This document shows positions 6,798 through 14,371 of a stretch of DNA of 15,504 nucleotides, one piece after another. This DNA comes from a bacterium (lineage in GTDB: Bacteria; Krumholzibacteriota; Krumholzibacteria; LZORAL124-64-63), in NCBI GenBank assembly GCA_021767885.1, contig JAASSM010000004.1, positions 1 to 15,504 of the forward strand, read 5' to 3'. The number at the start of each line of letters is the position of its first letter. The stretch's first letter is position 1. The notes beneath the pieces were generated by a model that made no database searches, was not told where the DNA came from, and saw only the letters and a list, made by a program, of their open reading frames with translations. A program made the position numbers and the translations under genes.

Positions 6798-6859
6798 GGG
6801 ATCGAGAGGATCGCGACGGACGGTCGCGGCCTGAAGATGACGCAGAGGACGGTGCCGTG

Positions 6860-9292
6860 ATGCATGCGACCGCAGCGAACGAACCCGGCGACCGCCCGGC
6901 CCAGGTCCGCTGGTTCGAGGACCTCGACCGCCAGGACGTGGCCCAGGTGGGCGGCAAGAACGCCTCCCTGGGCGAGATGATCCGCGAGCTGCGTTCCGAG
7001 GGCGTCCGGGTGCCCGGCGGCTTCGCCACCACCGCGGCCGCCTATCGCGCGTACGTCGAGCACAACGGCCTCGCCGATCGCCTCGCCGCGCTGGCCGGCG
7101 CAGGCAATGACCAGGAGCGCGAGGAGCAGGCCGCCGGCCTGCGCCGCGCCTTCCGTCGCGGCAGCTTTCCCGCCGCCGTGGAATCCGCCATCCGCGAGGC
7201 CTACCGCGAGCTCTCCCAGCGCCACGATCAGCAGGCCGTGGCCGTGGCCGCGCGCAGCAGCGCCACCGCCGAGGACCTGCCCGAGGCCAGCTTCGCCGGC
7301 CAGCAGGAGACCTTCCTCAACGTCCGCGGCATCGAGGATCTCCTGGAGGCCTGCCGTGGCTGCTACGCCTCGCTGTTCACCGACCGCGCCGTGGCCTACC
7401 GCCAGGAGCACGGCTTCGGTCACGAGCAGGTGGCGCTCTCGGTGGGCGTACAGAAGATGGTGCGATCGGACCGCGCCAGCGCCGGCGTGATGTTCAGCCT
7501 CGACACCGACACCGGCTTCCGCGACGTGGTGGTGATCAACGGCTCCTGGGGCCTGGGCGAGACCGTGGTCCAGGGCAGCGTCACGCCGGACGAGTACCGG
7601 GTCTTCAAGCCCGCCCTCGCCGATCCCGGGAAGATCCCCATCCTGCAGAAGACCCTGGGCGACAAGGAGCACAAGATCGTCTATGCCGGGGGCAAGGACG
7701 CGCGGGTCAAGACCGTGGAGACCCCGCAGCGCGACCGCCGCCGGTTCGTGCTCACCGACGAGGAGGTGGTGCTGCTCGCCCGCTGGTCCGGCGCCATCGA
7801 GGCGCACTACGGCCGGCCCATGGACATGGAGTGGGCCAAGGACGGCCCGAGTGGCGAGCTGTTCTGCGTGCAGGCCCGTCCGGAGACCGTGCAGTCGCAG
7901 CGGCAGGCCGGCGTGCTGCAGACCTACGCGTTGCAGCAGGAGCCCGGCGAGCCGCAGGTCACCGGCGTGGCCATCGGTGAGGCCATCGCCACCGGGCCGG
8001 TCAAGGTGCTGGGCAGTCCCGACGAGCGTGACCGCTTCGAGCCCGGCGACGTCCTGGTCACCAGCCGCACCGATCCCGACTGGGGGCCCATCCTCAAGGC
8101 CGCCGCCGCGGTGATCACCGAACACGGCGGCCGCACCAGCCACGCGGCCATCGTCTCGCGCGAGCTGGGGATCCCCGCCGTGGTGGGGGCGGGCCGGGCC
8201 ACCGACGTCCTGGAGGACGGCCAGGCAGTGACCGTCTCCTGCGTCGAGGGCGAGATCGGCCGCGTGTACCCCGGGGAGCTGGAGTTCACCGAGCGCGAGG
8301 TGGACCTCGGTAGCCTCCCCGAGCCGCCGGTGCCCCTGCTGATCAACATCGCCAGCCCCGGGGGCGCCATGCGCTGGCACCGCCTGCCGGTGGCGGGCAT
8401 CGGCCTGGCCCGCATGGAGTTCCTGGTCAACAACGTGATCAAGGCCCATCCGCTGGCTCTGGCCCGCTTCGACCGGCTCGAGGACGGGGAGGCCCGCCGG
8501 CGCATCGAGGAGATCACCGCCGGGTACGAGGACAAGAGCGAGTACTTCGTGGCCAACCTCGCCCGGGGCATCGCCACCATCGCCGCCTCGCAGCATCCGC
8601 GGCCGGTGGTCGTGCGGCTGAGCGACTTCAAGACCAACGAGTACGCGCAGCTCATCGGCGGCGAGGCCTTCGAGCCCCGCGAGGAGAACCCCATGCTGGG
8701 CTTCCGTGGGGCGTCGCGCTATCACAGCGACCGCTACCGCGACGGCTTCGCCATGGAGTGCCGGGCCCTGCGCCGCGCCCGGGAGGAGATCGGCCTGCAG
8801 AACATCGTGATCATGGTGCCCTTCGTGCGCACCGTGGAGGAGGCCGATCGCGTGCTGACCACCATGGCCGGGCACGGCCTGGTCCGCGGCGAGGGTGGCC
8901 TGGAGATCTTCATGATGGGCGAGATCCCGGCCAATGTCTTCCGGGCCCGCGAGTTCGCCCGCCGCTTCGACGGCATCTCCATCGGCAGCAACGACCTCAC
9001 CCAGCTCGTGCTCGGCGTGGACCGCGACTCGGAGGAACTGCGCGACCTCTTCGACGAGCGCGACCCCGCCGTCCAGCAGGCCATCGCCACGCTCATCGAG
9101 CAGGCCCATGCCGAGGGCGTCAAGGTGGGGATCTGCGGTCAGGCGCCCAGCGACTACCCCGAGTTCGCCCGCTTCCTGGTGGATGCCGGCATCGACACCA
9201 TCTCCCTCAACCCCGACAGCGTCCTGGACGTGCTCGACCACCTCACCGGCGCGGGCGAGCCCGCCGGCCGCGAGAAGGGAGCCGAGGGATGA
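6860..9292 (+). CDS. ppsA: Phosphoenolpyruvate synthase (pyruvate, water dikinase)
   Basis: This 810-aa enzyme makes PEP from pyruvate, ATP and water, releasing AMP and phosphate, and feeds gluconeogenesis in the cytoplasm. All three domains are present. The N-terminal ATP-grasp/pyruvate phosphate dikinase domain has VGGKNASLGEM (30-40), ARSSATAEDLP (131-141) and FAGQQETFLN. The swivelling phosphohistidine domain has TEHGGRTSHAAIVSRELGIP, with His428 as phosphocarrier. The C-terminal PEP-binding TIM barrel has GSNDLTQ (709-715) and the catalytic Cys759 in GICGQAPSDYP. Length matches the family (E. coli PpsA is 792 aa). The long frame upstream of 6860 runs through the SDR gene and is not part of this one. 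The ATG at 6860 has AGAGGA about 10 nt before it; a GTG at 6857 is an alternative. The stop overlaps the next start by ATGA. No PpsR regulator gene is in the window. Confidence 0.97.
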   Translation: MHATAANEPGDRPAQVRWFEDLDRQDVAQVGGKNASLGEMIRELRSEGVRVPGGFATTAAAYRAYVEHNGLADRLAALAGAGNDQEREEQAAGLRRAFRRGSFPAAVESAIREAYRELSQRHDQQAVAVAARSSATAEDLPEASFAGQQETFLNVRGIEDLLEACRGCYASLFTDRAVAYRQEHGFGHEQVALSVGVQKMVRSDRASAGVMFSLDTDTGFRDVVVINGSWGLGETVVQGSVTPDEYRVFKPALADPGKIPILQKTLGDKEHKIVYAGGKDARVKTVETPQRDRRRFVLTDEEVVLLARWSGAIEAHYGRPMDMEWAKDGPSGELFCVQARPETVQSQRQAGVLQTYALQQEPGEPQVTGVAIGEAIATGPVKVLGSPDERDRFEPGDVLVTSRTDPDWGPILKAAAAVITEHGGRTSHAAIVSRELGIPAVVGAGRATDVLEDGQAVTVSCVEGEIGRVYPGELEFTEREVDLGSLPEPPVPLLINIASPGGAMRWHRLPVAGIGLARMEFLVNNVIKAHPLALARFDRLEDGEARRRIEEITAGYEDKSEYFVANLARGIATIAASQHPRPVVVRLSDFKTNEYAQLIGGEAFEPREENPMLGFRGASRYHSDRYRDGFAMECRALRRAREEIGLQNIVIMVPFVRTVEEADRVLTTMAGHGLVRGEGGLEIFMMGEIPANVFRAREFARRFDGISIGSNDLTQLVLGVDRDSEELRDLFDERDPAVQQAIATLIEQAHAEGVKVGICGQAPSDYPEFARFLVDAGIDTISLNPDSVLDVLDHLTGAGEPAGREKGAEG

Positions 9293-9897
9293 GCGGTCAC
9301 CAGGCGGCACCCGATCCGCGGCATCGCGCCGTGGTCCTGCTCGGCAAGCCGGGGTCCGGCAAGAGCACCCAGGGCCACATGCTGGCCGAGGCGCGCGGAC
9401 TGATCCACGTGGTGATGGGCGACGTGCTGCGCACGGCGCGCGACCGGCCGGACATCGGCCCGCGCCTGGACCGCGGCGAGCTCATCCCCGACGCGCTGGT
9501 CATGGCCATGCTCGACGACCATCTCGAGCGGCTGGCCGCCGCCGGCCAGTACGCTCCCGGCGCCGACGTGCTGCTCCTCGATGGCGTGCCGCGCACGGTG
9601 GAGCAGGCCCGGGCCCTGGATGGTCGGGTGGCCGTGTCGCGCGTGGTGGTCATCCGGTGCGACGATCACGATCAGCTCCGGCGGCGCCTGGAGCGTCGCG
9701 CGGAGGAGGGCGAGCGTCGCGACGACGATCCGGAGGTGGTCCAGGCGCGGCTGGCCCGATACGAGCAGCGGGTGGGGCCGGTCATCGCCTGGTACGCCCT
9801 CGCGGAGGTGGATGGCCTGCGGCCCCCACTGGAGGTGCGTGACGAGATCGTCCGCGAACTGCTCCCGGTGATGCGCGACGCCGCCGCCGGTCCCTGA
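9289..9897 (+). CDS. Short-LID adenylate kinase-like nucleoside monophosphate kinase
   Basis: This 202-aa P-loop kinase belongs to the adenylate/UMP-CMP kinase group. Walker A is GKPGSGKST (19-27). The NMP region carries MGDVLRTA (43-50), with the conserved Arg48, and GELIPDALV. The core has DGVPRTVEQARAL (98-110; DGFPRT in most relatives). The LID is the short form, ERRAEEGERRDDD (135-147), followed by ARLARYEQRVGPVIAWY as in AK1-type enzymes. The usual STGD motif is VMGD, so Met43 replaces the Thr that contacts AMP's base; base preference may therefore differ. Its ATG lies inside the ppsA stop (ATGA), implying translational coupling. Because PPS produces AMP, AMP + ATP to 2 ADP recycling is the simplest role. 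It is probably a paralogue of the housekeeping adk rather than adk itself. Confidence 0.88.
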   Translation: MSGHQAAPDPRHRAVVLLGKPGSGKSTQGHMLAEARGLIHVVMGDVLRTARDRPDIGPRLDRGELIPDALVMAMLDDHLERLAAAGQYAPGADVLLLDGVPRTVEQARALDGRVAVSRVVVIRCDDHDQLRRRLERRAEEGERRDDDPEVVQARLARYEQRVGPVIAWYALAEVDGLRPPLEVRDEIVRELLPVMRDAAAGP

Positions 9898-9909
9898 TCT
9901 GCACCGCGC

Positions 9910-9938
9910 GCGGGCCGCCGCCGGGCGGGCCGGCCCGC
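9910..9938 (+). terminator. Palindrome between the kinase and UPF0182 genes, possible attenuator
   Basis: GCGGGCCGGCCCGC (9925-9938) is a perfect 14-bp palindrome, and GCGGGCC at 9910-9916 can also pair with GGCCCGC at 9932-9938. It starts 13 bp after the kinase stop and ends 27 bp before the UPF0182 ATG. No T tract follows. It could partly terminate the ppsA transcript or set expression of the downstream set. Confidence 0.4.
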
Positions 9939-9965
9939 TCACCGTTCCCGAGCCGGGAGGTCGTC

Positions 9966-12845
9966 ATGTACGTCGCCCTGCAACTCGCCCTGGTCGCCCT
10001 GGGCATCTTTCTGCTGGTCCAGGGTGGCCGGCGCCGGCGCGCTGGCCTGCTGGTCGGCGGCGGCGCCGTACTCCTGGGGACCTTCCTGTTCTTCCAGGTC
10101 CTCGACCTCTGGGGCGAGGCCCTCTGGTTCTCCGCGCTGGGATTCTCCGACCGCTTCTGGACCGTGCTGGTCACGCGCTGGCTGCTGGGCCTGGCAGCGG
10201 CGCTGCTGGGGGCGCTGGTGGTGGGAGCGCTCACGTGGCCCGCTCGCGGCCAGCGCCGGCTCGTCGCGTGGTCGGCCATGAGCCTGGCCGCGGTGATCGG
10301 CGCGATCTGGGGCGCGGCCAGCTGGGAGACCTGGCTGCGCTGGCTGCACCGCGTCTCCGTGGGCCGCACCGAGCCCGTGCTGGGCCAGGACGTGGGCTTC
10401 TATCTCTTCGGCCTGCCCTTCTACGATCTGCTGGTGGCGTTCCTGACGGTGATGGCGCTGCTCGCCCTCGCGGCCAACCTGCTGCCCACCGACGTGCGGC
10501 TGCGGCACGGGCGCATCGAGCGGATGGCGAGCGATGGCGGGTCCGCGTCCGGTGCTGACGGGTCCGGGGAGACCGGCGGCGACCAGAGCGCCACGGACTC
10601 CGGCCAGGGTGGCCGCGGCGCGCCGGGCGCCACCCCGCGGGCCGCGGCCGCCCTGCTGCTGGCCCTGGCCGCCGGCCAGTGGCTGGACCGGTACCACCTG
10701 CTGGGCTCGGACTGGGGCGCCGTCCACGGCGCCGGCTGGACGGACGTCCACGTGCGCCTGCCCGCCTACGCGGTGACGGCCGGGGTCTGCCTCCTGCTCG
10801 CCATCGCGCTCCTGGTGCCGCCGGCGCGGCAGTGGCTGGGCCGGCTCGGCGCGCGCGTGGCCCGGCAGCCACGGCCGCGTCCGACCACCCCCCTGGCGAC
10901 CGCCGGCGTGGTCGTGGTGGGCCTCTGGATCCTCGCCCTGGCCATCCTGCCGCGCGCGGTGCAGTGGCTGCGGGTGGAGCCCAACGAGATCTCCCTGGAG
11001 GAGCCCTACATCGCCCGCAACATCGCCTTCACCCGCGAGGCCTTCGGCCTCGACGCCGTGGAGGAACGGCAGTTCCCCGCGCGCGAGCGGTTCACCGAGG
11101 CGATGGTGGATTCCAACCCGAGCATCTTCCAGAACATCCGGCTGTGGGACTGGCGGGCCCTCGACGCGGTCTACAAGCAATTCCAGGAGATCCGCCTGTA
11201 CTACGAGTTCCACGACGTGGACATCGACCGCTACCGGCTCGGCGGCGAGCTGCGCGAGGTGATGGTCTCGGCGCGGGAGATGGAGCTGCGCAACCTGCCG
11301 CAGCAGAGCCAGACGTTCGTCAACGAGCGCTTCAAGTACACCCACGGCCACGGCATGACCATGGCCAAGGTCAACGAGTTCACCCCCGAGGGCCTGCCCC
11401 GGCTGCTGATCCGCGACATCCCGCCGGTGAGCGAGTATCCGGAGCTGGAGGTCACGCGGCCGGAGATCTACTACGGGGAGCTGACCCGCCGCTACGCGGT
11501 GGTCAACACCGAGGAGCCGGAGTTCGATTATCCGCGGGGCGAGGAGAACGCCTACGTGCGCTACGCCGGCGACGGGGGCGTGGAGATGTCCGGCCCGTGG
11601 CGCCGGTTCGTCTACGGCTACAAGCTGGGCGGCACGCGGCTGCTGCTCTCGAGCTACCCCCGCGAGGGCACGCGGATCATGCTCCGGCGCCAGGTGCGCG
11701 AGCGCCTGCAGCACGTGGCGCCGTTCCTCGCCTTCGAGAGCGATCCCTACGTGGTCCTGCACGAGGGGCGGATGCACTGGATCGTGGACGCCTACACCCG
11801 CAGCGACCGTTATCCCTACAGCGAGCCCTTCCAGGCGGTGGAGAACTTCGGCGATGGCCAGATGCGCCCCCTTCAGGAGGGCACCGGCGCCGAGCTGCAC
11901 GGCGTCAACTACCTGCGCAACGCGGTCAAGGCCGTGGTGGACGCCTACGACGGCAGCGTCCGCCTCTACGTGTTCGAGCCGCAGGATCCCCTGCTGCAGG
12001 TCTGGCGCGACATCTTCCCGGACCTCTTCCACGACCGCGCCGACATGCCCGCCGGCCTGCAGGCCCACGTCCGCTACCCCGTCGGCAAGCTCCTGGTCCA
12101 GGGCCTGGTCTACGCCAAGTACCACATGACAGACCCCGCGGTGTTCTACAACCAGGAGGACCTCTGGGTCCGGGCCACCGAGAAGTACTACGGCTCGGTC
12201 CAGCCGGTGGAGCCCTACTACATCATCTGGGAGGCGCCGGAGACCGATCAGCCGGAGTTCATCCTCATGCTGCCGTTCACCCCCAAGAACCGGCAGGTGA
12301 TGATCGGCTGGATCGCCGGCATGAGCGACGGCGAGAACTACGGCCGCTTCCTGGCCTACAAGTTCCCCAAGGAGCGCCGGGTGATCGGCCCGCAGCAGGT
12401 GGAGACGAAGATCGACCAGGACCGCCACCTCTCCGGGCAGCTCACGCTCTGGGACCAGCGCGGCTCGCGGGTGATCCGGGGCAACGTCCTGGCCATCCCG
12501 GTGGCCGGCAGCCTCATCTACGTCGAGCCCATCTACCTGCAGGCCGAGACCGCCGCCTACCCGGAGCTGCGCCTGGTGGCCGTCATGTCCGACGATCGCC
12601 TCAGCTACGCCGAAACCTTTGCCGACGCCCTCGCCGGGCTGTACGGTGAGGGGGCCGCCGGCCCGGGACCCGGCACCGCGCCGGCCAGCCTCGCCGAGCA
12701 GATCGCCCGCGCGCAGGCGGCGTTCGACGCCTACCTCGCCGCCCTGGGCGAGAAGCGCTTCGCGGATTCCTCCGCGGCGCTGGACGACCTCGCCGCCGCC
12801 CTCACGGAGCTGGCGGCCACCGAAGCGGAAGGAACGGCCCGATGA
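9966..12845 (+). CDS. UPF0182 family large membrane protein
   Basis: This 959-aa protein is of unknown function. The N-terminal third is membrane-embedded, with hydrophobic segments at about 2-18, 27-43, 65-92, 101-117, 148-172, 224-238, 266-285 and 310-330. The rest is a large soluble region, probably outside the cytoplasm. Family signatures are LWFSALGFSDRFWTVL (53-68), PYIARNIAFTREAFGL (347-362), the IDQD..QLTLWDQRGSRVIRGN block and SLIYVEPIYLQAE near the C-terminus. Length is normal for UPF0182. A Gly/Ser/Asp-rich loop without hydrophobic character (about 187-223) lies between segments 5 and 6. The C-terminal tail, after a PGPGTAP linker, is an Ala/Leu-rich helix. The start has GGGAGG about 6 nt upstream. 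The stop overlaps the KaiC-like start by ATGA. Families of this type have no established activity, so the coupling is the main clue: a membrane partner of the following signalling genes. Confidence 0.93.
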   Translation: MYVALQLALVALGIFLLVQGGRRRRAGLLVGGGAVLLGTFLFFQVLDLWGEALWFSALGFSDRFWTVLVTRWLLGLAAALLGALVVGALTWPARGQRRLVAWSAMSLAAVIGAIWGAASWETWLRWLHRVSVGRTEPVLGQDVGFYLFGLPFYDLLVAFLTVMALLALAANLLPTDVRLRHGRIERMASDGGSASGADGSGETGGDQSATDSGQGGRGAPGATPRAAAALLLALAAGQWLDRYHLLGSDWGAVHGAGWTDVHVRLPAYAVTAGVCLLLAIALLVPPARQWLGRLGARVARQPRPRPTTPLATAGVVVVGLWILALAILPRAVQWLRVEPNEISLEEPYIARNIAFTREAFGLDAVEERQFPARERFTEAMVDSNPSIFQNIRLWDWRALDAVYKQFQEIRLYYEFHDVDIDRYRLGGELREVMVSAREMELRNLPQQSQTFVNERFKYTHGHGMTMAKVNEFTPEGLPRLLIRDIPPVSEYPELEVTRPEIYYGELTRRYAVVNTEEPEFDYPRGEENAYVRYAGDGGVEMSGPWRRFVYGYKLGGTRLLLSSYPREGTRIMLRRQVRERLQHVAPFLAFESDPYVVLHEGRMHWIVDAYTRSDRYPYSEPFQAVENFGDGQMRPLQEGTGAELHGVNYLRNAVKAVVDAYDGSVRLYVFEPQDPLLQVWRDIFPDLFHDRADMPAGLQAHVRYPVGKLLVQGLVYAKYHMTDPAVFYNQEDLWVRATEKYYGSVQPVEPYYIIWEAPETDQPEFILMLPFTPKNRQVMIGWIAGMSDGENYGRFLAYKFPKERRVIGPQQVETKIDQDRHLSGQLTLWDQRGSRVIRGNVLAIPVAGSLIYVEPIYLQAETAAYPELRLVAVMSDDRLSYAETFADALAGLYGEGAAGPGPGTAPASLAEQIARAQAAFDAYLAALGEKRFADSSAALDDLAAALTELAATEAEGTAR

Positions 12846-14371
12846 CCCCCGAAGCCGAGCCGAGGACCCGCGTGCCCACGGGCATCGCCGGACTCGATCT
12901 GATCCTCGACGGCGGCCTGCTGCGGTCGCGGACGTGCCTGGTCAGCGGCGCCGCTGGCACGGGCAAGACCACCCTGGCGCTGGAATTCCTGCGCGAGGGG
13001 CTGCGCCGCGGCGAACGCTGCCTCTACCTGACGCTGCTGCAGTCGGAGAGCGACCTCGCCGACGTGGCCGCCTCCCACGGCTGGACCCTCGCGGGCCTCG
13101 ACGCCGGACACCTCCCGGAGCAGACCTGGAGCGAGGAGGGCGAGCAGACCCTCTTCAGCGCCTTCGAGGTGGAGCTCGACGAGATCACCTCCGCCATCAC
13201 CGCGTTTCTCGAGCGCCACCGCCCCCAGCGCCTGGTCCTCGACTCGGTGGGCGAGCTGGGCCTGTTGATGGAGAACCCCCACCAGCTCCGCCGCGCCCTG
13301 CTGCGCCTGAAGCTGGAGATCGATCGCCAGGGCTGCACCACCATCGTGACGGCGGCCGATTCCGTGGTGGAGATGGCGCTCGCCCTCGATACCCTCTTCC
13401 ACGGCGTCATCCGCCTGGAATGCCAGCCGGCCCTCTATGGCCGTACGCGGCGCCAGCTGGAGGTGGTCAAGCAGCGTGGCGCCGCCTATCTCGAGGGCCG
13501 CCACGACATGCGCATCCGCTCCGGCGGCCTGTCCGTCTATCCGCGCCGGGATCCGGCGCCGGACCTCACCGCCGGCGGCGACCTGCAGGGCCGCCGGGAG
13601 ATCTCCAGCGGCGTGCCGGCCCTCGATCGCCTCACCGGCGGCGGACTGGAGCTGGGGACCTCCTGTCTGGTGGCCGGGACGTCCGGCGCGGGCAAGAGCA
13701 CCATCGCGTCCCTCTATGCCGAGTCGATGGCGCGCGAGGGTGGGCGGGCGGCGGTGTACTGCTTCGACGAGCGCCGCGAGACGTTCCTGCGGCGGTGCTC
13801 GGGACTCGGCCTGCAGCTGCCCCGGTACGTGGACCAGGGTCAGGTGGAGCTGCGGGAACTGGCCGTGGGGGAGATCCCGGCCGGGGAGTTCGTCGATGCG
13901 GTCCGCACCGCGGTGCGTGAGCGTCAGACGAAGGTGGTGATCATCGACAGCATCAGCGGCTACCTCAACGCCATGTCCGGGGCCCAGGAGGTGATCCTGC
14001 AGCTCCACGAGCTGGTCTCCTGGCTGGGATCGGCGGGCGTGCTGACGCTCATGATCATCACCGATCACGGCCTGCAGGCCGACCGTCAGGAGATCGACGC
14101 CAGCTACCTGGCGGACGCGGTCCTCCAGCTGCGCCACTTCGAGGCGCACGGTGCCATGCATCGCTGCATCGCCATGATCAAGAAGCGCGACGGCGCCCAC
14201 GAGACCACCATCCGGCAGTTCCGCACCGGCCCCGACGGCGTGGACGTGGGCCCGCCGCTGCGGGATTTCCGGGGCGTGCTCGGCAACGCGCCGGTCTACC
14301 ACGGCGCGCGGGATCAGGTGATGGACGGCGGGGGCCCCGGCGACGTCGGGGGCTCGGGCCATGCCGACTGA
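12842..14371 (+). CDS. KaiC-like double RecA-fold ATPase (non-clock type)
   Basis: This 509-aa protein has two tandem KaiC/RecA ATPase domains, CI (about 10-235) and CII (about 250-485). CI has Walker A GAAGTGKTT (36-44) and Walker B LVLDS (131-135). CII has GTSGAGKST (279-287) and VVIIDS (365-370). The paired glutamates that follow the beta strand in clock KaiC CI (TFEE) are replaced by TLLQSESD, so CI hydrolysis may be weak; CII keeps CFDE (Glu310). The KaiC autophosphorylation pair Ser-Thr aligns with Ser421-Tyr422 in DASYLADAVLQL. Homologues in bacteria lacking KaiA/KaiB are usually adjacent to histidine kinases and are thought to act as ATP-dependent switches for signalling. It overlaps UPF0182 by ATGA and the kinase by 11 bp, implying one translation unit. 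Binding partners are inferred only from this context. Confidence 0.92.
   Translation: MTPEAEPRTRVPTGIAGLDLILDGGLLRSRTCLVSGAAGTGKTTLALEFLREGLRRGERCLYLTLLQSESDLADVAASHGWTLAGLDAGHLPEQTWSEEGEQTLFSAFEVELDEITSAITAFLERHRPQRLVLDSVGELGLLMENPHQLRRALLRLKLEIDRQGCTTIVTAADSVVEMALALDTLFHGVIRLECQPALYGRTRRQLEVVKQRGAAYLEGRHDMRIRSGGLSVYPRRDPAPDLTAGGDLQGRREISSGVPALDRLTGGGLELGTSCLVAGTSGAGKSTIASLYAESMAREGGRAAVYCFDERRETFLRRCSGLGLQLPRYVDQGQVELRELAVGEIPAGEFVDAVRTAVRERQTKVVIIDSISGYLNAMSGAQEVILQLHELVSWLGSAGVLTLMIITDHGLQADRQEIDASYLADAVLQLRHFEAHGAMHRCIAMIKKRDGAHETTIRQFRTGPDGVDVGPPLRDFRGVLGNAPVYHGARDQVMDGGGPGDVGGSGHAD

Noticed and set aside
6791..9310. 839-aa minus-strand frame opposite ppsA
   Set aside because: It is a mirror of ppsA codon usage, with His/Gly/Ala/Leu-rich composition and no domain, while ppsA itself has every catalytic motif.
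9939..12428. 829-aa minus-strand frame opposite the UPF0182 gene
   Set aside because: Same shadow effect; it is rich in His, Gln and Val with no family resemblance, against clear UPF0182 signatures on the plus strand.
12842..14371. Circadian clock kaiC
   Set aside because: No kaiA or kaiB is nearby, CI catalytic glutamates are missing and the phosphosite pair is Ser-Tyr, so only KaiC-like is supported.
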